Assembly: GCF_009372215.1 (NCBI RefSeq)
Contig: NZ_LWRV01000032.1
Coordinates: 24,819-88,818, forward strand
From: Acinetobacter portensis
GTDB lineage: Bacteria; Pseudomonadota; Gammaproteobacteria; Pseudomonadales; Moraxellaceae
Direction: 5' to 3'
Length of the DNA stretch: 64,000 nucleotides
Part shown: piece by piece, positions 35,282 to 45,723 of the stretch
Layout: each line of letters begins with the position of its first letter
How positions within the stretch are numbered: position 1 is the stretch's first letter
The notes under the pieces: model-generated
What the model saw: only the letters and a program-made list of their open reading frames with translations
Databases searched by the model: none
What the model was told of the DNA's origin: nothing
Made by a program: the position numbers and the translations under genes

Positions 35282-37120
35282 CTATTGATCTATTAAAAAT
35301 CCGCCTGTTTGACGCTGCCAAAGCTTCGCATAAATACCATTTTTAGCAACCAATTCATCGTGCGTACCTTGTTCTACAATATGACCTTGATCAAGAACAA
35401 TTAAGCGATCCATTTGAGCAATAGTCGAAAGACGATGTGCAATTGCAATGACCGTTTTTCCTTTCATTAATTCATTTAAGCTACTTTGAATTGCTGCTTC
35501 AACTTCAGAATCTAATGCACTTGTGGCTTCATCTAAAATTAGAATAGGGGCATCTTTTAAGAAAACTCGAGCGATTGCAATACGCTGGCGTTGACCACCT
35601 GAAAGTTTTACACCGCGTTCACCAACATAAGCGTCATAACCTTTTTTGCCACGTAAATCGGTTAAATATGGAATAAACTCTTCAGCTTTGGCTTTGCGAA
35701 CAGCTTCAAACATTTCTTCATCTGTGGCATTTGGACGACCATATTTAATATTTTCAGATACAGTACGATGTAATAAAGATGTATCTTGCGTTACAAGTGC
35801 GATACTTTTTCTTAATGTATCTTGTGTGACATCTTCAATATTTTGACCATCAATGAGAATACGGCCTTGGTTTAAAGTGTAAAAGCGAAGAAGCAGCTGA
35901 ATAAGTGTAGATTTTCCTGCTCCTGAACGTCCCACAACACCAATTTTTTCTCCTGGCTTTATGGTTAAATTCAACTGTTCAATCACATTTTTATCGTTAT
36001 AAGCAAAATTTACATTTTCAAATAAAATTTCGCCTTTATTAACGGTTAGCTCTTTAGCATCTTTTTTATCTTGAATACTAATAGGGCGCCCTAATGTTTT
36101 CATACCATCTTGAATTGTGCCTACATTTTCAAATAATGCGGAGGTCTGCCACATAATAAATTCTGCAATACTATTAAGTTTTAAAATCATAGCTGTTGCA
36201 GCGGCAATTACACCTAACTCGGCCTTACCAATTGTCCAAAGCCAAATGGCAGTACCTAAAACACCAACATATAAAACAATGCTCAACATATTAATGCTGA
36301 TTTCATACATTGTGCCTAAACGCATTTGCTTATAAACAGTGGTCATGAACTCTTTCATCGAGTCTTTTGCGTATTGACTTTCACGACCCGCATGTGCAAA
36401 AAGTTTTACTGTTTGAATATTAGTATATGCATCTGTTACGCGACCTGTCATTACGGCGCGAGCATCTGCTTGAGCATGTGAAATTTTGCTTAAACGTGGA
36501 ATGAAATAAAGTGCAGCACAAATGAAAAGTGTAAACCAAACCAAAAGTGGAATAATTAAAATAGGTGATATTGAGCCTAAAACTAAAATCATGGTGAAGA
36601 AATAGATAAATACATAGGCTAGGATATCACCCAAAATGACCCAAAATTCACGTATAGCTAAAGCTGTTTGCATGACTTTTGACGATAACCGTCCAGCAAA
36701 ATCATTATGAAAAAAATCTAAACTTTGTTGTAGAAGTAAATTATGAAATTTCCAGCGCAGACGCATTGGAAAAGTACTATAAAGAATTTGATGTTTGATA
36801 ATTGATTGGAAATTAGCAAAGAAGATGTTTGCAATTAAAATACACGTTAGAAGTGTTAAATTTGTTTTGTGATCCGCTAAAAATGTTTCAGGCTGACTTT
36901 TACTGAGCCAATTGACTAAATCGCCAATTTTTGCATAAAAGAGTGCTTCAAAGCTTGCTGCACCTGCTGTACATAGTACAAGAATCAATAAATAGGGGCG
37001 AACACCTTTTGAGGCCTCCCAAACAAAAGGAAAAAAGCGAGTTGGAAGCGGTTTATTAAGCCCTTCATTTGGATAAGGATTTAATAATTTTTCAAACCAC
37101 TTCAACATATTCAAACTCAC
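35282..37120 (-). CDS. ABC exporter, fused permease-ATPase (MsbA-like half transporter)
   Basis: A 612-residue half-size exporter. The N-terminal ABC_membrane domain (about 38-330) has six helices. The nucleotide-binding domain (about 365-600) has Walker A GRSGAGKST, the Q-loop SIALVTQDTSLLHRT, the signature KLSGGQRQR, Walker B ILILDEATSALD and the H-loop IAHRL. Exporters of this kind move lipids, peptides or drugs as dimers. It differs from a textbook MsbA, which is usually linked to lpxK, absent here. A MaoC gene follows closely. The substrate is not deducible. Confidence 0.87.
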   Translation of the reverse strand: MSLNMLKWFEKLLNPYPNEGLNKPLPTRFFPFVWEASKGVRPYLLILVLCTAGAASFEALFYAKIGDLVNWLSKSQPETFLADHKTNLTLLTCILIANIFFANFQSIIKHQILYSTFPMRLRWKFHNLLLQQSLDFFHNDFAGRLSSKVMQTALAIREFWVILGDILAYVFIYFFTMILVLGSISPILIIPLLVWFTLFICAALYFIPRLSKISHAQADARAVMTGRVTDAYTNIQTVKLFAHAGRESQYAKDSMKEFMTTVYKQMRLGTMYEISINMLSIVLYVGVLGTAIWLWTIGKAELGVIAAATAMILKLNSIAEFIMWQTSALFENVGTIQDGMKTLGRPISIQDKKDAKELTVNKGEILFENVNFAYNDKNVIEQLNLTIKPGEKIGVVGRSGAGKSTLIQLLLRFYTLNQGRILIDGQNIEDVTQDTLRKSIALVTQDTSLLHRTVSENIKYGRPNATDEEMFEAVRKAKAEEFIPYLTDLRGKKGYDAYVGERGVKLSGGQRQRIAIARVFLKDAPILILDEATSALDSEVEAAIQSSLNELMKGKTVIAIAHRLSTIAQMDRLIVLDQGHIVEQGTHDELVAKNGIYAKLWQRQTGGFLIDQ

Positions 37121-37370
37121 TTTAATGTGCTGTAAATACTTAAATTACATTCTTTATTAGAATTTCATTTAAGTTTATTTATTAAATGCAAGTTTATCAT
37201 GAAATTCTAGATTTAATGGGACCGTTCTAAACATGTAATTAAATTGTAAAAACCGTATATTCACATGATGTTTTTTGTGAAATTTATATAAATACAACAA
37301 TGATATTGTAGAAATTCTTTAAAATAATGCTCAATAAAAAGGTTTACTGTTAAATTAATTTGAGAATTTT

Positions 37371-37802
37371 ATGAAAAAATTTGTTTCATTTCTAATAATG
37401 AGTTCTATGACTCTGCCATTTTATGCATCTGCGAATGCAAATGTTAAAAGTAAACTTTTTATTCAACAAAACGATGAGACTAGTAACGAAATTAAAGACA
37501 ATAATAAAGTTGATTTTTTTGAGTTGGCTAAAAAAAACGAACAACCTCTACCAACACCCAATTGGGATTCTTCAGATACGGTTAATATGAGCCAACACGA
37601 CAGATCGCAATATTTATTTAATCAACGTAATTACTCTGCCTTGAATCATGAAGTGAATATCCAAAGAGCTGATGCACTTAAAAAAGCACGTGATGATGGA
37701 AAAATTAGTAATAAAAAATATCACAGAGAAGTGCAAAATCTTAAAATGTACAATCAACCTAAAGGACCTGGGTCTGTAGGTTTTTCAATTCCTTGGGAAT
37801 AA
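37371..37802 (+). CDS. Secreted hypothetical protein
   Basis: This 143-residue protein has a clear signal peptide (about 1-22, ending in ASANA). The mature part is polar and charged, without cysteines, with a PLPTPNWDSSDTVNM segment, an asparagine-rich region and a lysine-rich helix (NIQRADALKKARDDGKISNK). The end is PGSVGFSIPWE. I recognise no family. It is probably periplasmic. It lies alone with 250 bp of AT-rich upstream sequence and a terminator after it. Confidence 0.65.
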   Translation: MKKFVSFLIMSSMTLPFYASANANVKSKLFIQQNDETSNEIKDNNKVDFFELAKKNEQPLPTPNWDSSDTVNMSQHDRSQYLFNQRNYSALNHEVNIQRADALKKARDDGKISNKKYHREVQNLKMYNQPKGPGSVGFSIPWE

Positions 37803-37851
37803 GGTCACTTATTCCACTTTTTAATGCCTTGAATATTTAAAAAGAATTAAA

Positions 37852-37878
37852 AAATCCCCTAAAAATTGGGGCTTTTTT
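37852..37878 (+). terminator. Terminator between the secreted protein and DUF2058 genes
   Basis: AATCCCC and GGGGCTT form a GC-rich stem around TAAAAATT, followed by T6. It is shared by two convergent genes. Confidence 0.7.
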
Positions 37879-37899
37879 AATGAGGTCAGTGAATGCTTT

Positions 37900-38436
37900 T
37901 TACCACATTAAATCATCTGGAATAACATAAGCAGCGTACGGATCTTCTTCATCTGTAATGGCTTCATTTTTCTCTGAATTATTCACAATAATAAAGCCTT
38001 CTAACTTACTATTAATTCTGTCAGCAAGTGCTTTGGGTAAAAACGCATAGCTTTCACCATCTTTTGCAATAACAAGGCTACCTGCAACTAAGGCATTATA
38101 AATTTGTTGATTGATATAAACTTTTTTAATTTTACTATCATCAATAAATTGATACGAAACATCGCCATCAGTATTACGAATTTTATGTTGATTGATCATT
38201 TGTAAGATAGAAGCATATAGCTCTTTTTCTTGCAGAATAGCTTTTTTCTCTAGTTCAATTGCTTGATCTTTAGCAAGTTTAGATTGCTTATCTTGTTCAA
38301 TCTTTGCTTTTATTTCAGCATCATGACTATCGCCCGTGCGTTTTTCATGAACAGCTTGTTTAGACAGTTTTTTCGCTTTTTTATTATCGACTAAACCCGC
38401 TTTGAGTAACTGAGCTTGAAGTGCATTTTTAACCAT
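37900..38436 (-). CDS. DUF2058 (YaiL-like) protein
   Basis: The protein has 178 residues. The N-terminal MVKNALQAQLLKAGLVDNKK and the highly charged coiled-coil stretch to about residue 75 are typical of the DUF2058/YaiL family. It is followed by NTDGDVSYQFIDDSKIKKVYI and the C-terminal VIPDDLMW with the family's PDDLMW ending. Family members are cytoplasmic, nucleic-acid-associated proteins of unsettled function. It lies 14 bp after the DUF1275 gene on the same strand and is likely the last gene of an sstT-DUF1275-DUF2058 run. Confidence 0.82.
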   Translation of the reverse strand: MVKNALQAQLLKAGLVDNKKAKKLSKQAVHEKRTGDSHDAEIKAKIEQDKQSKLAKDQAIELEKKAILQEKELYASILQMINQHKIRNTDGDVSYQFIDDSKIKKVYINQQIYNALVAGSLVIAKDGESYAFLPKALADRINSKLEGFIIVNNSEKNEAITDEEDPYAAYVIPDDLMW

Positions 38437-38450
38437 AAGAAATTATAAAC

Positions 38451-39122
38451 CTATACTTTGTGTCGATAATGGAAATAAACGCCCCAATAAATGAAGCTTA
38501 ATACAAGGCTTAAACTAGCAGGTATGAGGAATGAATCTAATTGTAAACGTGGATAAATACATGCCGCAATAATACCGCCAATTAAGAAACCAATCAAAAT
38601 GAGTAAATGTAGAACAACTCGTTTTAGATCGATATCTAAACCACGCAGGCGATAACCTAATGCGAGCCCTAAATCTGTTAATACGCCAGATAAGTGTGTT
38701 GTACGAATGATGGTGCCTTTGTAATGGCTGATCATTGCATTTTGCACACCCATTGCAGCACTTGCCCAAAGTAAAGCATATTGCGGGAAATAGGGTAGAA
38801 ATATCCAACATAATAAAATAAAAAAAGCCACCAAGCTTAGCGGAAAACCATAACGGCGACCTAAGCTGAAGTGACTATTTCCAAGAATCAGCCCACTATA
38901 AAATGAGCCAACAACATAACAAACAACAATAAGAAATAAATAGAGAAGCTGTGATAGATTCCAATCGAGCAGTGCCATTGCAAACATACTGACGTTACCC
39001 GTCATATGTGAAACAGATTGATGAAGTACGGTCACTAGACCCAATACATTCACTATTCCTGCATTAATAGCGAGGAAAAAAGTCCCAAATTGTAGCCAAT
39101 ATGGCAAAGTTTGAAATGGCAT
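38451..39122 (-). CDS. DUF1275 (YoaK-like) membrane protein
   Basis: A 223-residue protein with six transmembrane segments, starting FFLAINAGIVNVLGL. The conserved TGNVSMFA and NAMISHYKGTIIRTTHLSGVLTDLG segments are the DUF1275 signature (...THxTG..TD). Function is unknown; some relatives are proposed transporters. It is read after sstT with a 35-bp gap. Confidence 0.85.
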   Translation of the reverse strand: MPFQTLPYWLQFGTFFLAINAGIVNVLGLVTVLHQSVSHMTGNVSMFAMALLDWNLSQLLYLFLIVVCYVVGSFYSGLILGNSHFSLGRRYGFPLSLVAFFILLCWIFLPYFPQYALLWASAAMGVQNAMISHYKGTIIRTTHLSGVLTDLGLALGYRLRGLDIDLKRVVLHLLILIGFLIGGIIAACIYPRLQLDSFLIPASLSLVLSFIYWGVYFHYRHKV

Positions 39123-39157
39123 AGCGACATCTATACTAAGTTAATCATTTTATTAAC

Positions 39158-40351
39158 TTATTTTAAACCACGATCTACTGCTGCTGTAAATAATACATCA
39201 GTCGAAGAGTTTAATGCTGTCTCGGTTGAATCTTGTAGAACACTGATGACCATACCAACGGCAACCACTTGCATTGCGATATCCGAACTAATACCGAATA
39301 AACCACATGCAACAGGAATAAGTAGTAATGAACCACCTGCAACACCAGAAGCACCACATGCAGAAATTGTGGCAACAACAGACAAAATTAACATTGTTGT
39401 GAAATCAACAGAAATACCTAAAGTATGAACAGTTGCTAATGTTAAAACAGTAATTGTTACAGAAGCACCTGCCATGTTAATTGCAGCACCAAGCGGAATT
39501 GCAACACTCGCTGTTGATTCAGGAACACCTAAGCGTTTTGCAAGGTCTAAATTCACAGGAATGTTTGCAGCTGAACTACGTGTAAAGAACGCGGTAATAC
39601 CACTTTCACGTAAGCATTGAAAAACTAACGGATACGGATTAGAACGCGTCATCATTGCAACCATAATTGGATTGATGACTAAAGCAACAAAGAACATTGT
39701 GCCGAGTAGTACCGCAAGAAGGTGCATGTAGCTTGAAAGTGTTTTTAAACCTGAATCTGCAAAAGTCACAGCAACTAAACCAAAAATACCAATTGGTGCA
39801 AGGCTAATAACTAAACGAATCACACGGTTTACAGCATCAGCGGCATCGGTAAGGAATGATTTTGTTGTTTCAGATGCATGACGAAAAGCAACACCAAGTG
39901 CAACAGCCCAAGCCAAAATACCAATGAAGTTTGCTTCACTAATAGCAGTTACTGGGTTTGCAACAAAACTTAAGAGTAGGTTTTTTAAGATTTCAGCCAA
40001 ACTACCAGGAGGCGACATATCTGCTTTAGCAAGATCTAAGATTAATTGACTTGGGAAGATCATGCTGACAATAACTGCACTTAAAGCCGCTAAAAACATA
40101 CCAACGGCATACATCACCATAATTGGTTTAATGTAAGCATTACTACTTCCAACCTTGAAGTTTGCGATAGATGCAAGAACTAAAACAAAAACAAGAATAG
40201 GTGCTACAGATTTAAGCGCTTTAATGAATAAGTCACCAAGTAAACTTAAATAGGGTGCTGCATTGGGGAAAACGACTGCAACTGCGACACCAAGAATGAT
40301 GGCAAGAATAATTCGTTGTACTAAACTTAATCGCGTAAAAGCAGAAAACAT
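39158..40351 (-). CDS. sstT: Serine/threonine:sodium symporter
   Basis: A 397-residue member of the dicarboxylate/amino acid:cation symporter family. Size and order of motifs match SstT: start [56 protein letters not shown] with the SSAAN serine-rich loop, [19 protein letters not shown], and [15 protein letters not shown]. It imports serine and threonine with Na+. The stop is followed closely by DUF1275. About 210 bp of AT-rich sequence upstream holds the promoter; I saw no structured leader. Confidence 0.92.
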   Translation of the reverse strand: MFSAFTRLSLVQRIILAIILGVAVAVVFPNAAPYLSLLGDLFIKALKSVAPILVFVLVLASIANFKVGSSNAYIKPIMVMYAVGMFLAALSAVIVSMIFPSQLILDLAKADMSPPGSLAEILKNLLLSFVANPVTAISEANFIGILAWAVALGVAFRHASETTKSFLTDAADAVNRVIRLVISLAPIGIFGLVAVTFADSGLKTLSSYMHLLAVLLGTMFFVALVINPIMVAMMTRSNPYPLVFQCLRESGITAFFTRSSAANIPVNLDLAKRLGVPESTASVAIPLGAAINMAGASVTITVLTLATVHTLGISVDFTTMLILSVVATISACGASGVAGGSLLLIPVACGLFGISSDIAMQVVAVGMVISVLQDSTETALNSSTDVLFTAAVDRGLK

Positions 40352-40562
40352 AGGAGGGCCTTGTCAGAAACTACGAGGACATATATAAAATTAGTTGCGT
40401 ATTTTATACTGAAAATAGATATAGCTAAAAAAATAATTTCAATATAAAAAATAAGCTCTTATTTTTACAGTCAAATTTTATTGTTTTACATCATATTTAA
40501 AAAAATATAACACCAAAGTTTTTACTAAATTCTTAGATTTAGTTGTTTTTGTGAGCAATAAT

Positions 40563-42293
40563 CTACTCGATATTTAAGTCCTTGGAAAGTACTTGTATCG
40601 ATTTATAGTGCGTTAAGAAAATTTGACCTTTCAACTGTGCCAAGAGTTTCGACTGTTGTAATTTATCCATAACAGGTCCTTTGATTTCGGATAGGTTTAA
40701 GCAAATATTTAATTTAGCCAATTCTAAATTTAAGTCTTCAAGCATTTCTAAAGCGCTTAAATCAATTGAACTTACACTGGAGCAGTTTAAAACAACATGT
40801 TTTAAATCGTGATTTTTACTAACTTCATTAATTAAAAAGCCTTTAAGTGCATTTGCATTTAAAAAACTTAAATTTTCATCTACACGAATAGATAAAATAT
40901 GAGGATTGGTCACAACATCATATCTTTGTACATTACGAAAATGATGGGTACCCTCAATTAAACCAATAACAGCAATATGAGGTCGACTAATACGCCATAA
41001 AAGCAAAATAAAAGTTGAAATAATACCAATGATCAAACCTGTAGAAATATCAATACAGATCACACCAAAGAAAGTCACCCACATGGCAATACCATCGGCT
41101 TTCGAATATTGCCAAGTTTCAAAAAAAGGCTTGAAATCTACAAGCTTCCAGATAGAAACAATAATGGTGGCTGCCAATACCGCTAAAGGTAGGTCACTAA
41201 AAAAGCCTGTAAAATATAAGCTAACGATAACAATAAATAAAGAAGATAAAACACCTGCCATGGGTGTTTTTGCACCGGCATCGGCATTGACAACTGTTCG
41301 AGATAAACTGCCTGTTACAGGAAATGCAGAGGTGATTCCGGCACCAATATTCGCCAAACCTAAGGCAATGAGTTCTTGGTTACTATTCAATTGGCTACGT
41401 TGTTGCAATGCTGTTGCTTGAGCAATTGATAAAGACTCGACAAAACTGATCATTGCAATCATGGTTGCACCAGGGAACAAGGTAATCACTAAATCCCAAG
41501 TCCAATAAGGCATACTCAGCGGAGGGAAACCAGAAGGGATAACGCCTACGGTTTTAATGCCAATATTTTGTAGATTTAAGAAATAAACCAAACCAATAGA
41601 TATAACAACTAAAAACAAGGGTACTGCACGAGATAGAAAAGCACTAGATTTAAACAAACCAGCAATTGTTGGATGATTAAAAACTTTTGGAATAAAAATT
41701 AAAAATAGAATTGCAGCAATGCCCAAGAACAAACTTTGCAAATGAATTAGGGAAAAATATTCAAAGATGCTTATTAAAAATTCGGGGATGTTATTGGCTT
41801 GTAAAGGAACATCAAATAAAAACTTTAATTGTCCCAATGCAATTAAAAGTGCTGATGCAATAATAAAACTTTTAATGACAGGATGGCTGATCAGCTGAAT
41901 TAAAAAGCCAAAACGCATCATTCCTAAAAGCAAAGAAATGACTCCAACCATAAGTGCAAGTAAACAAGCTGCTTGAATATAAACAGGTGAACCCACTTCA
42001 AACAGTGGATTCAGGGTGGCAAAAGTCATCATTGAGATAATGGCAACAGGCCCGATAGACAACGTTGGACTGCTGCCCACCAATGCATAAATGATCATAG
42101 GGACAATACTTGCGTATAGTCCCATTACAGGTGGTAAACCTGCCAACATTGCATAAGCCATACCTTGTGGTACTAACATTGCAATTACAATAAGAGATGA
42201 AAGCAAGTCGGACTTAAAAGCATTTTGATTGTAATGATGTAACCACAACCAAGCAGGGATCTTTTTAAGAAGTGAGTGCTTGCTATTTTGCAT
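40563..42293 (-). CDS. SulP-family sulfate permease with STAS domain
   Basis: A 576-residue SulP (SLC26) protein. The N-terminal domain contains LIVIAMLVPQGMAYAMLAGLPPV (the sulfate-transporter signature region), GSSPTLSIGPVA and the core ALGLANIGAGITSAFPVTGSLSRT. The C-terminal STAS domain (about 455-570) has VVLNCSSVSSIDLSALEML. Sulfate, bicarbonate or a dicarboxylate are known substrates of the family. It lies 100 bp downstream of a dithiol ArsR repressor on the same strand, so it is a candidate target of a reactive-sulfur sensor. Confidence 0.88.
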   Translation of the reverse strand: MQNSKHSLLKKIPAWLWLHHYNQNAFKSDLLSSLIVIAMLVPQGMAYAMLAGLPPVMGLYASIVPMIIYALVGSSPTLSIGPVAIISMMTFATLNPLFEVGSPVYIQAACLLALMVGVISLLLGMMRFGFLIQLISHPVIKSFIIASALLIALGQLKFLFDVPLQANNIPEFLISIFEYFSLIHLQSLFLGIAAILFLIFIPKVFNHPTIAGLFKSSAFLSRAVPLFLVVISIGLVYFLNLQNIGIKTVGVIPSGFPPLSMPYWTWDLVITLFPGATMIAMISFVESLSIAQATALQQRSQLNSNQELIALGLANIGAGITSAFPVTGSLSRTVVNADAGAKTPMAGVLSSLFIVIVSLYFTGFFSDLPLAVLAATIIVSIWKLVDFKPFFETWQYSKADGIAMWVTFFGVICIDISTGLIIGIISTFILLLWRISRPHIAVIGLIEGTHHFRNVQRYDVVTNPHILSIRVDENLSFLNANALKGFLINEVSKNHDLKHVVLNCSSVSSIDLSALEMLEDLNLELAKLNICLNLSEIKGPVMDKLQQSKLLAQLKGQIFLTHYKSIQVLSKDLNIE

Positions 42294-42393
42294 AAAAAAC
42301 TTTAAATCATAAATTCATATATATTATGCACAAAAAAAGCTAAGAAATCTTGAAAGATATCTTAACTTTTTAAAGTTGAATAGTTTGAATGGC

Positions 42394-42702
42394 TTATGCG
42401 CAGTACAAACGGTGCATCACTTTAAGAACTTCGACAAGTTTATGGTCTTTTATACTATAAAAGATTTGTTTACCATCTCGTCGTGTTTGCACTACATTAT
42501 TTTTTCTTAAAACCATGAGCTGTTGAGAAAGCGTTGGTTGGCTAATTTTAGTCAATTTTTCAATTTGAGAAACATTAAGTTCTGCTTTAGAAACATGACA
42601 TAAAATGAGAAGACGATCCGTATTTGCAATTGACTTTAGAACATTAACCAAAAGCTCGGAAGAATCCTGTATAGAATGAATCTGAAAGCCACTGTTCATC
42701 AC
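42394..42702 (-). CDS. ArsR-family repressor, BigR/SqrR/YgaV-like persulfide sensor
   Basis: A 102-residue winged-helix repressor. The recognition helix is KISQPTLSQQLMVLRKNN, with the wing RRDGKQIFYSIKD. It lacks the ELCVCDL metal site of ArsR. It has just two cysteines, C35 (LLILCHVSK) and C101 (RLYCA-end). Their spacing of 66 residues equals that of the sensing pair in BigR (C42/C108) and SqrR (C41/C107), which form a disulfide or polysulfide link and release DNA. It is followed by a SulP permease, which fits control of sulfur uptake or detoxification. An inverted repeat lies 22 bp upstream. Confidence 0.85.
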   Translation of the reverse strand: MMNSGFQIHSIQDSSELLVNVLKSIANTDRLLILCHVSKAELNVSQIEKLTKISQPTLSQQLMVLRKNNVVQTRRDGKQIFYSIKDHKLVEVLKVMHRLYCA

Positions 42703-42723
42703 TATTCCCCTTAAAAAAAGAGC

Positions 42724-42742
42724 TCTAGTATATGATGCTAGA
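42724..42742. promoter_or_regulatory. Candidate operator of the ArsR-type repressor
   Basis: The inverted repeat TCTAG (42724-42728) / CTAGA (42738-42742), spaced 9 bp, lies 22 bp upstream of the repressor start. Size and location suit autoregulation, but this is not proven. Confidence 0.35.
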
Positions 42743-42853
42743 ACCCTTTGTTCATGGGCATTTAGTCGTATTTTTAATGGGTATTTATTATATGCTTACA
42801 ACTTTTTATGATAAGTAAATATAATAAATTCATTAAACTTAATATATAAAAAA

Positions 42854-45352
42854 CTATTTCTTCACCGTATCTTTTAGCTGTTTTAACTCTTTCTCTGCGA
42901 AATCACCAAAAGAATAAATTAATTGCTGAAGTTCAGGATTGTACCAAGACAAATGCGCTTTCGTAATCAATTCAAATTCTGCGCTAGGTTGAATTCCTTG
43001 TTTTGCTACATTAACCAAAGTCATATGTTTTAGAGTATTGATATAGCTTCTAAGTGTTGCACTATCAAAATAATAACCCGACTTAAAGTCCTGATGTGTA
43101 GATAGACGCTTTAAGACTACTTTTGCCATTTTTTCGAGTACTTTGATATCTAATTCTATGTTTGAACTATAACGTGGTATTAACTGAGAAATGAGTACCA
43201 TATTGTTTAAACTTAACTGAGAAAGTACAGCGAATGTCATTACAATTTGCTGATTTCCTGATGATGAGAACTCAATCATATCGTGCTGAAGCTTAACGGC
43301 ATTCAATGAACTCAATTTATTGAGTATTCTATCAATTTCATCATTCAATTCTGCATCGTTCCATTTTAAGAAAAACTCTTCTTTAAAAAATGGATAAAGT
43401 TGATGAATTTTCATTTTCAAAGAGGAAACTGAATTAAATTGCTGAGTCACAATAAGTGCACAAATCAGCGAAGGTAAAATAAAGCAGTGCAGAATATTAT
43501 TACTAAAATAACTCAGTAGAATTTTTTGACTTTCTGAAACACGAACAAATTGTTGTTCATTTTCAGTGAAAATTTCAACTTGTTTAAGTTTATGCGCGTA
43601 TTCAATAATTTCGGTATCAGATAAATCGGTAATAATCATTCGATCGTCATAGCGTAATGATTTTAAAACATCACGGAAAATACCAATTTGTTCAACAAGA
43701 TTACTTTGTGAAAGTGTATGGTTTTCTGTATTAAGAAGAATAAGCGAAATAATTGAAATTGGATTAATCACCACCGCCTTATTAATATTTTCTAGAATTT
43801 CATTCGCAGTTTGATCCACTGTTTTTGAAACAGACTCAGGTAAATCATCATTCAAGTTTAATTTTACATTTTCAGCATCGTTATCTTTTAGAACTTCATT
43901 TAAAAGAATAGGTTCGCCAAAATTCACATAAACTTGCCCAAAAACTTTCTCAATTTTACGTGCAGAGTTCAAAATACCCCATAAAGATTCTGCTTCTTTC
44001 GGTTTGCCATTTAACTCATTTAAATAAGATGTGCCTTCCATCAGCTTTTCATAGCCGAAATAGGTTGGAATAAAAGCAATGGGTTTCGTTGAACCACGTA
44101 AATGACTTTCAATGGTCATGGCGAGCATGCCTTTTTTAGGCGGTAGCAATAAGCCAGTGCGAGAACGTCCACCTTCAATAAAGTATTCAAGTGGTGTATT
44201 ACGCAATAAAAGGCTATGTAAATATTCTTTAAATACCGATGAATAAAGCGCATTACCACTAAATGTACGACGAATAAAGTAAGCACCCGCACCACGCATA
44301 ATTTGCCCAACGACAGGCAAATTCAAATTAATGCCTGCGGCAATATGCGGAACCATCAAACCACGGTTAAAAATCACATAAGATAATAATAAATAGTCGA
44401 TATGGCTACGGTGGCACGGCGTATAGACAATTTCATAATCTTTGGCAAGTTCGCGAACAGTATCAAAATTATGAACTTCAATACCATCATAAAGCTGTGT
44501 CCAAAGTTTGGTTAATGCCAATTCTGCGAAGCGTAAAGTTGAATATGAAAAGTCAGAAACAATTTCTGTTAAGTAACCTTTAGCACGGTTTTCTGCTTCA
44601 AACATGCTGACTTTTTTATCGATGCTTTCTTTACGAATAGCCGTTTGAACGGCTTCAGTTTTCATTAATTTATTAATTAAGTTTCGACGATCCGATAAAT
44701 CGGGTCCTAAAATAGCTTCTTTATGCTTGTGAAAGCTTTCATCTAGCTCTTGAACAATGAGGTGAGCAGGAGAGAAGTTTGGACGTTCGGCTTTAGCTTT
44801 TTCAATTAATTCGCGTAGAGAAAGTGCTTTATGGAATTCAATGTAATTATCGCGTCCATATAACGAGACATTAATGGTCTGTTTGATTTTATTGGGTTTT
44901 GCCCAAGCATCGGCAAATAAAGCTTTAAGCCATGAGTTTTCATAGGCAGGAGAACGCCCCCAAAGTACAGTGACAGGAACAAGTTCAATATCGTACTCGT
45001 TATTTTTTTCTAAGGCTTCAATTAAACGAATGAGTTTTGCAGAATAATGGTAACTTTCATTTTTTTGCTCAGTTTCATTTAAGGCTAATATTGAATCTGC
45101 TTCATTCATATCGGCAATGTTTAACTGTGAAAATACTGAAGGCAAACCACGTTCTAACGCTTCTTTATCAATAAGAACGGTGTTGCTTAAAGAGGAATCT
45201 TCTAAGACATAACAAACTTTTGTTTTATCTGATTGTTGTGCAATTTTTTGTTCAAGTTCTGCTGTATTTCCTAATACTTGAGGCGACACAATTTTATCTA
45301 GAATTTTTTTTGTGAGATTACGATAAATTTTGCTATAGCGTGTGTTAGACAT
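42854..45352 (-). CDS. plsB: Glycerol-3-phosphate 1-O-acyltransferase
   Basis: An 832-residue PlsB. Acyltransferase block I is CHRSHIDYLL (H314, D319), block II includes GAGAYFIRRTFSGN, block III FIEGGRSRTG and block IV PIAFIPTYFGYEKL. The long N- and C-terminal extensions are those of the PlsB family, unlike the short PlsY/PlsC enzymes. It makes lysophosphatidate at the inner membrane, the first step of phospholipid synthesis. The gene is divergent from cysK, with 370 bp between, and about 150 bp upstream of the ArsR gene in its own direction. Confidence 0.95.
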   Translation of the reverse strand: MSNTRYSKIYRNLTKKILDKIVSPQVLGNTAELEQKIAQQSDKTKVCYVLEDSSLSNTVLIDKEALERGLPSVFSQLNIADMNEADSILALNETEQKNESYHYSAKLIRLIEALEKNNEYDIELVPVTVLWGRSPAYENSWLKALFADAWAKPNKIKQTINVSLYGRDNYIEFHKALSLRELIEKAKAERPNFSPAHLIVQELDESFHKHKEAILGPDLSDRRNLINKLMKTEAVQTAIRKESIDKKVSMFEAENRAKGYLTEIVSDFSYSTLRFAELALTKLWTQLYDGIEVHNFDTVRELAKDYEIVYTPCHRSHIDYLLLSYVIFNRGLMVPHIAAGINLNLPVVGQIMRGAGAYFIRRTFSGNALYSSVFKEYLHSLLLRNTPLEYFIEGGRSRTGLLLPPKKGMLAMTIESHLRGSTKPIAFIPTYFGYEKLMEGTSYLNELNGKPKEAESLWGILNSARKIEKVFGQVYVNFGEPILLNEVLKDNDAENVKLNLNDDLPESVSKTVDQTANEILENINKAVVINPISIISLILLNTENHTLSQSNLVEQIGIFRDVLKSLRYDDRMIITDLSDTEIIEYAHKLKQVEIFTENEQQFVRVSESQKILLSYFSNNILHCFILPSLICALIVTQQFNSVSSLKMKIHQLYPFFKEEFFLKWNDAELNDEIDRILNKLSSLNAVKLQHDMIEFSSSGNQQIVMTFAVLSQLSLNNMVLISQLIPRYSSNIELDIKVLEKMAKVVLKRLSTHQDFKSGYYFDSATLRSYINTLKHMTLVNVAKQGIQPSAEFELITKAHLSWYNPELQQLIYSFGDFAEKELKQLKDTVKK

Positions 45353-45723
45353 TATGTTCCCTAAATATTATTGCTGCCGAAGATGGTTGCAGGTCTTAAA
45401 TCATGTTAAAAAACTATCTTTTATATATCTATTTTTTTCACATACGATAGAAAATAAACAGGGCATATAAACCGTATAGAAAGAAGTTTAATAACAGAAT
45501 TTAATTATCATCTTGATATCACGGTATAAGTTTAACCCTATATGAGGTTTTTGCAGACATTTTTCAAATTTAATAGAGTAAAAAATCTAAATCTTATTCA
45601 TATTTTGTTGAAAGTTAATCATATTTTCTTGTAACTATTATTATATAAAGTTAGTCCTTCTATATTCATAAAGATGTATGATAATTTTATCTTATAGATT
45701 CAATAATGATATAGGAACCTAAA
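45353..45723. other. Intergenic region between divergent plsB and cysK
   Basis: A 371-bp AT-rich stretch that must hold both promoters. I found no ORF with ribosome site, no terminator hairpin and no clear palindrome. TTGAAA at 45608-45613 might be a -35 box for cysK, but the -10 spacing is uncertain. Confidence 0.5.
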
